The position numbers and the translations under genes are program-made. Source: Candidatus Polarisedimenticolia bacterium (GTDB taxonomy: Bacteria > Acidobacteriota > Polarisedimenticolia > Gp22-AA2). Taken from it: a stretch of 64,000 bases of DNA. This document shows positions 17,429-26,203 of the stretch, in pieces. The stretch spans positions 1 through 64,000 of the forward strand of contig DASYUH010000096.1 of assembly GCA_036001465.1 (NCBI GenBank), read 5' to 3'. Below the pieces are notes generated by a model that worked only from the letters and a program-made list of their open reading frames with translations, did no database searches and was not told where the DNA came from. Every line of letters starts with the position of its first letter. Position 1 is the first letter of the stretch.

Positions 17429-18646
17429 TCACATGTCGAAGCGCACGACCGTCTTGACTTCGATCGTCCCCGGCGCCCGCATCGACGCGGGGCCGGCCCC
17501 TGGGGTCAGGGCGGAATCGGGCAGCGAGGCGCGGACCTCGTACCGCCCCGGAGCGGGCACCGGACCGATGGCAAAGTCGTAGCGGCGGACCTCCCCGGGC
17601 GACAGCTCCACGAGGCGGGCGGCGAGGGCCGCGAGGGCCGCGCGCGGATCGACGGGGACGGGCGGTTCGGGGGGGGCGGGCGCCGGGCGGGACGCGGTCG
17701 CTTTCCCGGGGCGCGCCGGAGCCCCGTCGGCCTCCGGAGGCTCCTGCCGCGTGACCCGGACCTCGGGCCCGGACTGCGGCGGCGCGAAGGCGACCTTGCG
17801 ATCCGTGACGTTGCGCACCAGCAGGACGCACGGGACCTGGTCGGGCGGGCGCGGCGGCTCCTCCGGCAGGCACGAGACCTCGGCCGACAGGTCGCCGGGC
17901 GTCCGGCCGAGAAGCGCGCGAAGCGCCGGGAGCGCCGGCTCGCCGATCAGCGCCAGGAGCCGCAGGCCTTCCAGCCGGTGCGGCCCGTAGTCGCGCGCCG
18001 CGTACTCGCGCGCCCGGTCGATCCCTTCCCTCACCCAGGCCTCGCGCGGCTCGTCCCGGTGGGCGAGGTACCACTGCCGCCAGCGGGTCAGGGCGTTGCG
18101 CCGGTCGTCGGCGGACGCGGCGGCATCGTAGTGAAACGACTGGCAGGTGATCGCCTGGAGCCCGCGGTGCGCGGTGTCGCCGATCGTCCAGGTCCCCTCG
18201 TCCGCCAGGATCCGGCGCGAATCGGAGAGACGCGCCAGCAGGAACGGGACGGCCCCCGCGATCAGGTGCTTCCCGGCGGCGCGGATGATGGCGTCGATCA
18301 CCCAGGCATCGCCGTCCGCGGCGAAGCCCTCGTACGCCGCGAAATCGGCGCAGCCCGCGTCCGACAGGGCGCGCACCGCGTGCTCACGCACGAGGGTGGA
18401 GCGCGACGAGGCGTAGGCACCGAGGCTCCGGCACGGCGCGCCGAACTGCCGCAGCGCCTCCAGGATCCGTGGCCGGGTCTCGTCGTAGTCCTCCGCGGTC
18501 AGAAGCGGCAGGATGGAATCGACCGCGGCCGACGGGCCGGCGACCGGTTCCTTCGGCGGGCCGGCCGCCGCGGTGCGGCCCATCGCTCCGCCCGCGAGCC
18601 CGATCGCGACCAGGAACGCGGCTTCAAGCCGCAGAATCAGACACAT
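17429..18646 (-). CDS. Exported HEAT-like repeat protein, unknown function
   Basis: A 405-residue protein with a short signal peptide (MCLILRLEAAFLVAIGLAGG) and an alpha-helical repeat region over about residues 60-270, with HEAT-like units such as VREHAVRALSDAGCADF. The C-terminal third has a beta-rich segment (CVLLVRNVTDRKVAFAPP), a Pro/Ala-rich linker and a final segment (YDFAIGPVPAPGRYEVRASL) that looks like an immunoglobulin-like fold. The function is not recognised; such proteins often bind other proteins. ATG 18646 gives the signal peptide and is preferred, though its ribosome binding site is poor; the ORF can extend upstream through the divergent promoter region. It is convergent with the M1 peptidase gene. 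Confidence 0.6.
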   Translation of the reverse strand: MCLILRLEAAFLVAIGLAGGAMGRTAAAGPPKEPVAGPSAAVDSILPLLTAEDYDETRPRILEALRQFGAPCRSLGAYASSRSTLVREHAVRALSDAGCADFAAYEGFAADGDAWVIDAIIRAAGKHLIAGAVPFLLARLSDSRRILADEGTWTIGDTAHRGLQAITCQSFHYDAAASADDRRNALTRWRQWYLAHRDEPREAWVREGIDRAREYAARDYGPHRLEGLRLLALIGEPALPALRALLGRTPGDLSAEVSCLPEEPPRPPDQVPCVLLVRNVTDRKVAFAPPQSGPEVRVTRQEPPEADGAPARPGKATASRPAPAPPEPPVPVDPRAALAALAARLVELSPGEVRRYDFAIGPVPAPGRYEVRASLPDSALTPGAGPASMRAPGTIEVKTVVRFDM

Positions 18647-18733
18647 TTGTAAGTATCGCGCGTCAAAAACTTGCCTCCTCGCTGGCCGCCATATATATAT
18701 TGGAGCGGACGGAACACACAAGGCTTCGTTGCC

Positions 18734-18762
18734 TTGACGCTCCTCGGACCGTGTGTTACAGT
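18734..18762 (+). promoter_or_regulatory. Promoter of the bactofilin gene
   Basis: TTGACG (18734-18739), a 17-bp spacer and TACAGT (18757-18762). It would give a 5' leader of about 190 bases. Just before the start site the leader has the hairpin ACCCGG (18925-18930) / CCGGGT (18937-18942). An AT-only stretch near 18690-18700 may hold the divergent promoter of the HEAT-like gene. Confidence 0.65.
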
Positions 18763-18959
18763 CCGTTGCATCATAGAGAAGAACGGGTCCGAGTGATCCC
18801 GTGGGGAGCATGGGCTCCCTCGATTCCTTCCCGCAGCCGCCCGGTCCACGTGCCGGCCGGTCGACACAAGCCCCTCATCCGCATCACGGGTGAAGGCTGC
18901 CTGTCGCGCGGGCATCAACGATCCACCCGGAAGCCACCGGGTCTTTCAGGGAGGTTCCC

Positions 18960-19457
18960 ATGTGGGACAAGAGGGACACCATCGGTCGCCCGAACGAGTC
19001 GCCAGTCAATCCGGTCTATACACCCGACCCGGGGAAGGGAGGCCGCATCGTGAATATCGGTCCATCGATCATGATCAAGGGCGAACTGCAGGGTAACGAA
19101 GACCTCACCATCGACGGGCAGGTCGAGGGGAAGATCGAGCTTCGCGATCACAACCTGACCATCGGACCGAACGGCAAGATCAAGGCCGACCTCCACGCCA
19201 ACACCATCGTGATCGCCGGCGACGTGCAGGGCAGCGTCCACGCCAAGGAGCGGGTCGAGATCGCCCCGACCGGCCGCCTCACCGGCGACATCGCCTCCCC
19301 GCGCATCACCATCGCGGACGGCGCCCATTTCAAGGGAAGCGTCGACATGGAACGCGCCGAGACGTCGCGCAAGGCCGTGGCGCCCGGCAAGTCCGAGGAA
19401 GTCCGCCGCATCCCCGAAATGAAGGACGACCTCAAGATCCAGGGCACCCGCCTGTAG
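18960..19457 (+). CDS. Bactofilin (polymer-forming cytoskeletal protein)
   Basis: A 165-residue bactofilin. After a disordered N-terminus of about 30 residues comes the beta-helix core with its repeated hydrophobic/glycine pattern (IMIKGELQGNEDLTIDGQ, VEGKIELRDHNLTIGPNG, then DIASPRITIADGAHFKGSV), ending near residue 130, followed by a short charged tail. Bactofilins polymerise without nucleotide and shape cells, place envelope enzymes or organise polar complexes. A GGGAGG ribosome binding site precedes the ATG. The methyltransferase-like gene follows 95 bases downstream, so an operon is possible, but a GC-rich hairpin lies between. Confidence 0.92.
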   Translation: MWDKRDTIGRPNESPVNPVYTPDPGKGGRIVNIGPSIMIKGELQGNEDLTIDGQVEGKIELRDHNLTIGPNGKIKADLHANTIVIAGDVQGSVHAKERVEIAPTGRLTGDIASPRITIADGAHFKGSVDMERAETSRKAVAPGKSEEVRRIPEMKDDLKIQGTRL

Positions 19458-19482
19458 AGGCAGGCGCCCGAGCTGGACCGAG

Positions 19483-19502
19483 CCGGGGCCGGATGGCCCC
19501 GG
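19483..19502 (+). terminator. GC hairpin after the bactofilin gene
   Basis: CCGGGGCC-GGAT-GGCCCCGG, a perfect 8-bp stem with a 4-base loop and no T-run. It could be a weak terminator or an RNA-stabilising stem between two genes of one transcript. Confidence 0.35.
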
Positions 19503-19552
19503 TTCGGCGGCCGGGAGCGCCCGGCCCGGGGGCCGCCGGGGGCAGAGAGGTC

Positions 19553-20605
19553 ATGCTCCATCTGTTTCGCAAGTCCGGATCACGCGACGGATCGCCGATC
19601 GACGGATCGGAAGGTCCGATTGTGGCGTCGCACATCCTTCCGAAGTTCCTCAAGCGCCTGCGCCCGATGGAGAAGCCGCGGCTTCTGGACCTGGGGCGCC
19701 TGTGCGGCGTCAACATCGAGTTCTTCGCGCAGCGCGGCTGCAAGGTGCAGGTCGAGGACCTTCTCCTCGCGATCGAATCGACCGCGGCGGACGAGACCTC
19801 CGGCGCGACGCCGGCGCATGGGCCCGGCGCGGTCGACGACGCCCCCGCCGGGGGCGGCATCGTGCACGCGACCGACGGCGGTGCCGCGCCCTCCGGGCAG
19901 GCCGTATCCGGTCGGATCGTCCCGCCCGGCACGCGGCCCCTTCCCGCACCCGGCACCGCGCCGGAGACGGTCGCGGCCGGCGGCTCCTCCTCCCAGGCGA
20001 TGGCCGGAGGGGCGGTGGCCGCAGGCGTCCTGCCTGCACGGCAGGGGGCGCGACCGACGCGCCGGATCGTGCTGCCGCCCCGCACCTTCACGTCCGGCCT
20101 CGCGGCCCAGGCCGCGGCACGGGAGTCGGCGCGACGCGCGGGGGGACCTCTGGGGCCGCCCACCCGAAACGCCGCCCTGCCGACGAGGTTCGACTATCCC
20201 GACGAAACGTTCGACGCGATCGTCGCCTGGGACATCTTCAACTACTACGAGGCGGGCACCATGCGCCTGATGGCGTCCGAAGCGCGCCGCATCCTGCGCC
20301 CGGGTGGCCTGCTCTTCGGATACTTCCACGCCCGGCGGCCGGACGGCCCCGACACGCCGCGACGCTACCGCATCCTGGACGAGGGGCGCGTGGCGCGCGA
20401 CGACCAGCCGGGGCCGCCCCTGTCGCGCCACGTCTACCAGAACCGCGACCTCGAGAAGATGTTCGCGGGGCTGACCATCGTGGAGCTGTACTTCCTGAAG
20501 AACTCGACGCGCGAGCTGCTGATGGAGAAGAAGACGGCGCGCTCGGACGGGAGCCGCACCCTGGTCCGCCCCGCCACGCCCAAGCCCCGGTTCACCATCG
20601 AGTAG
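19553..20605 (+). CDS. Methyltransferase-like protein with a long disordered insertion
   Basis: A 350-residue protein with a split class I SAM-methyltransferase-like fold. Residues 42-75 carry a motif I-like LLDLGRLCGVN followed by an acidic segment (CKVQVEDLL). Residues 218-255 carry FDAIVAWDIFNYYE and RRILRPGGLLFGYFH, matching the motif IV region and the strand after it. Between them, about residues 80-207 are a Pro/Ala/Gly-rich insertion with little secondary structure. Motif I lacks the canonical GxGxG, so cofactor binding is uncertain and activity may be lost. The substrate is unknown. ATG 19553 follows GAGAGG and is preferred over an in-frame start 20 codons upstream. It lies between bactofilin and typA on the same strand. 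Confidence 0.6.
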   Translation: MLHLFRKSGSRDGSPIDGSEGPIVASHILPKFLKRLRPMEKPRLLDLGRLCGVNIEFFAQRGCKVQVEDLLLAIESTAADETSGATPAHGPGAVDDAPAGGGIVHATDGGAAPSGQAVSGRIVPPGTRPLPAPGTAPETVAAGGSSSQAMAGGAVAAGVLPARQGARPTRRIVLPPRTFTSGLAAQAAARESARRAGGPLGPPTRNAALPTRFDYPDETFDAIVAWDIFNYYEAGTMRLMASEARRILRPGGLLFGYFHARRPDGPDTPRRYRILDEGRVARDDQPGPPLSRHVYQNRDLEKMFAGLTIVELYFLKNSTRELLMEKKTARSDGSRTLVRPATPKPRFTIE

Positions 20606-20639
20606 CCCCCCCCCGGATCCGGATCGGCTGCCAAGGCGC

Positions 20640-20645
20640 TATAAT
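20640..20645 (+). promoter_or_regulatory. -10 box TATAAT before typA
   Basis: A perfect TATAAT 25 bases before the GTG start of typA; no strong -35 box at 16-18 bp. Confidence 0.45.
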
Positions 20646-20669
20646 TGCCGCTTGCCTGAGAGGAGACCC

Positions 20670-22513
<1,844 letters not shown>

Positions 22514-22517
<4 letters not shown>

Positions 22518-23278
22518 GCAGGGCCTCTCCCCTGCGCATCGCCCACCGCGGCGCCTCCGCGCACGCACCCGAGAACACCCTGGCCGCGTTCAAGGAGGCG
22601 ATCCGGCTGGGCGCCGATCTCATCGAGTGCGACGTCCACCTGAGCGCCGATGACGTGCCGGTGATCATCCACGACGACACGGTGGAGCGGACGACCAACG
22701 GGCGGGGGACCGTCGCGGCCCTCGCCTGCGCCCGGCTGCGGCGTCTCGACGCCGGGGCCTGGTTCTCCCCCCGCTTCAAGGGCGAGCGCATCCCGACCCT
22801 CGAAGAGGCGCTGGAGTGCGCGCGCGGCCGGTGCGGCCTGAACATCGAGATCAAGGGACCGTCCGGTCGCCGCGGATCGGGATCCTCGGCCTCACGGGCC
22901 GCGGCCGGATCGTCCGGCGTGGCGCGCGCCGTGGCGCGCGCGCTGCGGCGCACCGGCTTCAGGGAGCCGGTCATCGTTTCCTCCTTCTCGGCGGCCGCGC
23001 TTCTGGCCGCACGCGCCCACATGCCGCACGTCCGGCTCGGCCACCTGGCCTCGCGATCGCTCCGCGGCCTGCGCGCGGCCCACCGAAGGCTCGGACTCTA
23101 CGCCGTGCACCCGCACGTCCGTCTTGCCGCGTCGCGCCGCGTCCGCCTGGCCCACCGCCTCGGCCTGGTGGTCCTGTTCTGGACGGTGAACGATGTTCCC
23201 CTGATGCGGCGCCTCCTGGCCCTCGGCTCTGACGGGCTGATGACCGACGACCCCGCGCTCTTCCAGGAGCTGGGCTGA
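22514..23278 (+). CDS. Glycerophosphodiester phosphodiesterase
   Basis: A 254-residue GDPD-family enzyme. The hallmark motifs are intact: IAHRGASAHAPENTLAAF (catalytic His and Glu), LIECDVHLSADDVPVIIHDD (metal-binding Glu/Asp and second His), and an internal NIEIKGP. A C-terminal TM-barrel strand is VLFWTVNDVPLMRRLLALG. The enzyme hydrolyses glycerophosphodiesters to glycerol 3-phosphate and an alcohol. No signal peptide is seen, so it is probably cytoplasmic. The TTG start overlaps the typA stop by four bases, implying translational coupling. It may feed the same lipid-recycling metabolism as the lipase-like genes, by inference. Confidence 0.92.
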
Positions 23279-23283
23279 GCGTT

Positions 23284-23304
23284 GCCCCGCCGACGGTGCG
23301 GGGC
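23284..23304 (+). terminator. Hairpin after the glycerophosphodiesterase gene
   Basis: GCCCCGC (23284-23290) and GCGGGGC (23298-23304) with a 7-base loop, six bases after the stop codon, followed by GCTTCCCC. A weak T-run makes termination plausible but not certain. Confidence 0.45.
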
Positions 23305-23334
23305 GCTTCCCCTCGCGCGGCACGTCGAGGCGTG

Positions 23335-23353
23335 CAGCCATGCATCATGGCTG
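23335..23353. repeat. Perfect CAGCCATG/CATGGCTG hairpin
   Basis: CAGCCATG-CAT-CATGGCTG with 8-bp arms and a 3-base loop, followed by TTT. It may be a second terminator for the upstream operon or a protein-binding palindrome. Confidence 0.4.
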
Positions 23354-23407
23354 TTTGGAGTGACCCACCCAACGGCCTGGCGGTGAGGCAACAGGCTCGG
23401 ACCGCCA

Positions 23408-23618
23408 CGGCCGAGGGGGCGGCGACGTGGGGCTTGCGGGGCCTTCTCGAAGCGCGCCGGACATGCCCGCGAATTCAAGCGGGCCCGGCGCGCGAGAGAG
23501 AGGCGAGCCGGAGCGTAGGCCCGGTCGAGCAGTTCCGCTCGCCGCGCCGTGGTCCCCGGGCCGATCCGCGACGGCGGAGCCGTGCCCCGCAAGCCCCACG
23601 CCGCCGCCCCCTCGGCCG
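23408..23618. repeat. 211-bp structured element bounded by 35-bp inverted repeats
   Basis: The arms at 23408-23442 and 23584-23618 are inverted copies matching at 34 of 35 bases. Inside are further hairpins: GCGCGCCGG (23452-23460) with CCGGCGCGC (23485-23493), enclosing GCCCGC/GCGGGC (23465-23470 and 23479-23484); GGCGAGC (23502-23508) with GCTCGCC (23537-23543); and a small CGGC/GCCG stem near 23574. There is no convincing ORF in it. It ends 22 bases before the -35 box of the sat promoter. It could be a nonautonomous mobile element, a structured RNA or a cruciform regulatory site. Confidence 0.6.
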
Positions 23619-23640
23619 GAGAGGCGCGCCGGAAACGGCG

Positions 23641-23669
23641 TTGACAGCCGCCCCCCCTCACCGTATAGT
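23641..23669 (+). promoter_or_regulatory. Promoter of the sat leader
   Basis: TTGACA (23641-23646), a 17-bp spacer and TATAGT (23664-23669): a near-consensus sigma-70 promoter. The expected start is near 23676, giving a leader of about 230 bases before the sat start codon. Confidence 0.8.
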
Positions 23670-23706
23670 TGCGGCTCCAACAGTGCAGCGAGGGGCTCCG
23701 GGTTTC

Positions 23707-23811
23707 ATGGATCAAAACCGCATCGCATCCCGGCTCGACGGCTCTCCGGAAGCGCCCCTTGGGCGCGGCCGCTGTTGTCGCACGACGCGGCGTCCGGCTT
23801 CCGGGGGATAG
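23707..23811 (+). CDS. Putative cysteine-codon leader peptide of sat
   Basis: A 34-codon ORF in the sat 5' leader, beginning ATG at 23707 and ending TAG at 23809-23811. A GAGGGG sequence lies 11 bases before the ATG. Codons 23 and 24 are tandem cysteines (TGT TGT, 23773-23778), flanked by Arg and Thr codons. Its last codons (TTCCGGGGG, 23799-23807) are also the RNA segment able to pair with the 3' arm of the following terminator. It has no resemblance to a functional protein; its proposed role is to sense charged cysteine tRNA. It is not proven to be translated. Confidence 0.5.
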   Translation: MDQNRIASRLDGSPEAPLGRGRCCRTTRRPASGG

Positions 23812-23883
23812 GGCGGCACGAGGCAGACTCAACGACACACGATGCCAAGACCCTTTCCGGTCCCCCGGAAAGGGTTTTTTCTT
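23746..23883 (+). promoter_or_regulatory. Candidate transcription attenuator of sat
   Basis: Four complementary segments are visible. Segment 1, CCGGAAGC (23746-23753), pairs with segment 2, GCTTCCGG (23797-23804). Segment 2 extended, TTCCGGGGG (23799-23807), is the exact complement of CCCCCGGAA (23862-23870), which covers part of the loop and the 3' arm of the terminator, so it can act as an antiterminator. The terminator itself is 23851-23874. A ribosome paused at Cys codons 23-24 would leave segment 2 free; one at the stop codon (23809) would cover it. The pairings are seen in sequence; the regulatory model is inference. Confidence 0.55.
23851..23883 (+). terminator. Canonical intrinsic terminator in the sat leader
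   Basis: CCCTTTCCGG (23851-23860), loop TCCC, CCGGAAAGGG (23865-23874), then TTTTTTCTTT (23875-23884): a perfect 10-bp stem with an ideal T-run. It stands only about 10 bases before the sat ribosome binding site, in the same orientation, so full-length sat mRNA requires readthrough. Confidence 0.9.
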
Positions 23884-23906
23884 TGCAGGAGAGGAGAACC
23901 GACGTC

Positions 23907-25625
23907 ATGAAGGACGACAAGGGGGTTGTCACGGAGGCCGCCGCTCCGCGCCGGGCGGCCCGTTCGGGTCCCACGCCGGTGGGCGGGACGCTCGTCGACC
24001 GCGTGCTCACGGGGACGGCGAGAGATCGGGCCAGGGACCTGGCTCCCCGGCTTCCCAGGCTGACCCTGACCCTGGACCAGATCGTCACCCTGGAGATGAT
24101 CGCGACCGGCGTCCTGAGCCCGCTGCAGGGGTACCCCGGGAGCGAGGACTACGCCTCGATCCTGGACCGCGGGAGGCTCGCCGACGGCACGCCCTGGACG
24201 CTGCCTCCGACGCTCGCGCCGGCCGATGAAGACGGCCGCCGCGTGGTGGACCGCCTCAAGGAGGGGGACGCCGTCGCCCTGGTGGACCAGGCCGGGGCCC
24301 CCGTGGCCATCCTGCATCTTCAGGAACAATACGGCTTCGACAAGAACGAGCGGGCGCAGAAGCTGTTCGGGACCACCGAGAGGCGGCACCCCGGAGTGGA
24401 CGCGATCTTCCGCCGGCTCGGGGACGTGTCGCTCGCCGGGCCCATCGATCTCATCGACAAGACGCACTGGGGCCCGTTCGAGAAGCACCGGCTGGAACCG
24501 AAGGACGCCTGGCGCCTGTTCCATGAGGTGCGCGGCTGGAACACGGTGGTGGCCTTCCAGACGGCCAACCCGCTGCACCGGGGCCACGAGCATCTGCAGA
24601 AGTGCGCCCTGGAGATCTTCGACGGCCTGTTCATCCACCCGGTCGTCGAAACGACCCGGCGCGCCTATTTTCGCAACGAGTTCCGCATCCAGGCGTACGA
24701 GGTGGCGCTGCGCGAGTACTTCCCCGCCGACCGCGTGGCGATGGCCCCCCTGCGCATCACCATGCAGTACGCCGGACCGCGCGAGGCGATCCTGCACGCG
24801 CTCATCCGCCGCAATTTCGGCTGCACGCACTTCATCGTCGGACGGGATCATGCCGGCTTCGGGAACTTCTACGATCCGTACGCGTCGCAGCAGATCTTCT
24901 CGGACTACGGTCGCGACGAGCTCGGTATCGAGCCGATCTTCTTCCGCGAGTCGTTCTACTGCACGCGCTGCGGCGCCGTGGCCTCGGAGAAGACCTGCCC
25001 CCATGGACGCGAGCAGCACATCACCATGAGCGGCACCGGCGTGCAGGACATCCTGCGCTACGGCTTCCTCCCGCCCAAGGAGGTCCTGAGGCCCGAGGTC
25101 GGGCAGGTGATCCTTCAGGGAATCCAGCCGAAGGGGAAAGGCCCGGACGGACACGCCATCAAACCGGTGGGCGAGACCATCAAGGGGCTGTTCCCCTCCT
25201 ACCTCACGCACACCCGGCTCGGGGGTCCGAAGCGCCCGCAGCCGCTCGATCCGAAGTCCCTCAACGCGCGCGACCTCGAGGCGGCGCTGCGGGACACGCG
25301 CGACAACGCCTCGCGCGTCTACGAGCGAGTCTACGAGACGTTCGCCACGCTGTTCGACATCGAGCGCGGCGCCAGCTCGACCCTGGTCGACGAGGCGCGC
25401 CGCAAGGCGATCGCCATCCAGGAAGAGCTGATCCGGGCGCTGGAGCAGAAGCTTGAAATCGCGACCGAATCGGTCGAGGATCCGTACATGTACCAGGACC
25501 GGGACGAGGTCGCGCGCGAGCTCGAGGTGGCGCGCCGCATCCTCGGCGAGCTGCGGGGGGGCGGCGACGGGGATTTCAGGGCGCGCGTCTGGAACCAGCG
25601 CCCCTACGAGGATTACCGGAGCTGA
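23907..25625 (+). CDS. sat: Sulfate adenylyltransferase (ATP sulfurylase)
   Basis: A 572-residue single-chain ATP sulfurylase making adenosine 5'-phosphosulfate from sulfate and ATP, the first step of sulfate assimilation. An N-terminal PUA-like region (about 60-200) is followed by the catalytic domain with QTANPLHRGHEHL (Q218; HxxH of the nucleotide-binding loop) and GRDHAG near residue 312. A metal-binding-like CTRCGAVASEKTCPHG near 352 is found in many bacterial and archaeal Sat proteins. After the usual end there is a C-terminal extension of about 130 residues, helical and charged, with no kinase P-loop, so it is not a PAPS synthetase fusion. ATG 23907 follows AGGAGAGGAG; the ORF is open far upstream, but that part is noncoding leader. 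No other sulfate-assimilation gene is nearby. Confidence 0.93.
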   Translation: MKDDKGVVTEAAAPRRAARSGPTPVGGTLVDRVLTGTARDRARDLAPRLPRLTLTLDQIVTLEMIATGVLSPLQGYPGSEDYASILDRGRLADGTPWTLPPTLAPADEDGRRVVDRLKEGDAVALVDQAGAPVAILHLQEQYGFDKNERAQKLFGTTERRHPGVDAIFRRLGDVSLAGPIDLIDKTHWGPFEKHRLEPKDAWRLFHEVRGWNTVVAFQTANPLHRGHEHLQKCALEIFDGLFIHPVVETTRRAYFRNEFRIQAYEVALREYFPADRVAMAPLRITMQYAGPREAILHALIRRNFGCTHFIVGRDHAGFGNFYDPYASQQIFSDYGRDELGIEPIFFRESFYCTRCGAVASEKTCPHGREQHITMSGTGVQDILRYGFLPPKEVLRPEVGQVILQGIQPKGKGPDGHAIKPVGETIKGLFPSYLTHTRLGGPKRPQPLDPKSLNARDLEAALRDTRDNASRVYERVYETFATLFDIERGASSTLVDEARRKAIAIQEELIRALEQKLEIATESVEDPYMYQDRDEVARELEVARRILGELRGGGDGDFRARVWNQRPYEDYRS

Positions 25626-25651
25626 CAGGATTCCGGACCCGTTTCGCCGTC

Positions 25652-25680
25652 TTGACAAAGGATCACCCTTGTGATGTATT
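25652..25680 (+). promoter_or_regulatory. Promoter of the histone-like gene
   Basis: TTGACA (25652-25657), a 17-bp spacer and TGTATT (25675-25680), about 45 bases before the GTG start and directly after the sat stop. Confidence 0.6.
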
Positions 25681-25721
25681 GATTATCGTTTTCCAACAGA
25701 ACATGCAGAGGGGGTGAGACC

Positions 25722-26033
25722 GTGGCCAAGAAACGAGCAAGGCGCAAATCGCCTCGGCGGAAGAAGGCGGCACGCAAGTCTTCCGCGAAGAGGGCGTCGG
25801 CCAGAAAGGTCGCCCGCCGGAAGAAGACGGCCAGGAAGGCCCGTCCCAGGAAGAAAGCCGCCGCCCGCACGACGGCCCGGCGCAAGCCCGCGGCGCGGGC
25901 CGCAGCCCCGAGGCCAGCCCCGGTGTCGACTCCTTCGAGCCAGGCCCCGGCGATCTCCCCCTCCGGGATGCCCGCGACCGGGATCACGCCGGCCTACGGC
26001 ACCGGGTTCCCCTCGTCCGACGAGGAGGAATAG
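25722..26033 (+). CDS. Lys/Arg/Ala-rich histone H1-like protein
   Basis: A 103-residue very basic protein. Residues 1-65 consist almost only of Lys, Arg, Ala and Ser in AKKxARRK-like repeats (MAKKRARRKSPRRKKAARKS), like eukaryotic H1 tails and bacterial AlgP/Hc1-type proteins. Residues 66-103 are Pro/Ser/Gly-rich and end in an acidic DEEE. It probably binds DNA or RNA nonspecifically and may help compact the nucleoid. The GTG start is preceded by GAGGGGGTGAGA. It has its own promoter and a strong terminator, so it is a single-gene unit. Low sequence complexity prevents a firm family call. Confidence 0.75.
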   Translation: MAKKRARRKSPRRKKAARKSSAKRASARKVARRKKTARKARPRKKAAARTTARRKPAARAAAPRPAPVSTPSSQAPAISPSGMPATGITPAYGTGFPSSDEEE

Positions 26034-26072
26034 GCCCCGGGACGGGGGCGTTGCAGACAGCACCGAATCATG

Positions 26073-26115
26073 CCGCCCGGCGGCGCCTTGCGGCCCCGCC
26101 GGGCGGTTTCTTTTT
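26073..26115 (+). terminator. Terminator of the histone-like gene
   Basis: CCGCCCGGCGG (26073-26083) and CCGCCGGGCGG (26096-26106) form an 11-bp stem, followed by TTTCTTTTT (26107-26115). Confidence 0.85.
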
Positions 26116-26133
26116 CGGGGCAGGACGGGCAAT

Positions 26134-26161
26134 TTGACACGGGCGCGGGCGGGATTATATT
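26134..26161 (+). promoter_or_regulatory. Promoter of the TPR gene pair
   Basis: TTGACA (26134-26139), a 16-bp spacer and TATATT (26156-26161), about 40 bases before the ATG at 26204. Confidence 0.75.
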
Positions 26162-26203
26162 GGGCCATGGAATCTGGGCGGCACCTAATCGGACCGAGGA
26201 ACC

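Noticed and set aside
23676-23850. A SAM-type or other known riboswitch in the sat leader
   Set aside because: None of the conserved cores I know can be found; a translated leader ORF with Cys codons explains the features better.
23427-23906. N-terminal extension of sat through the leader
   Set aside because: It crosses the inverted repeats, promoter and terminator and is Pro/Arg-rich without domain content.
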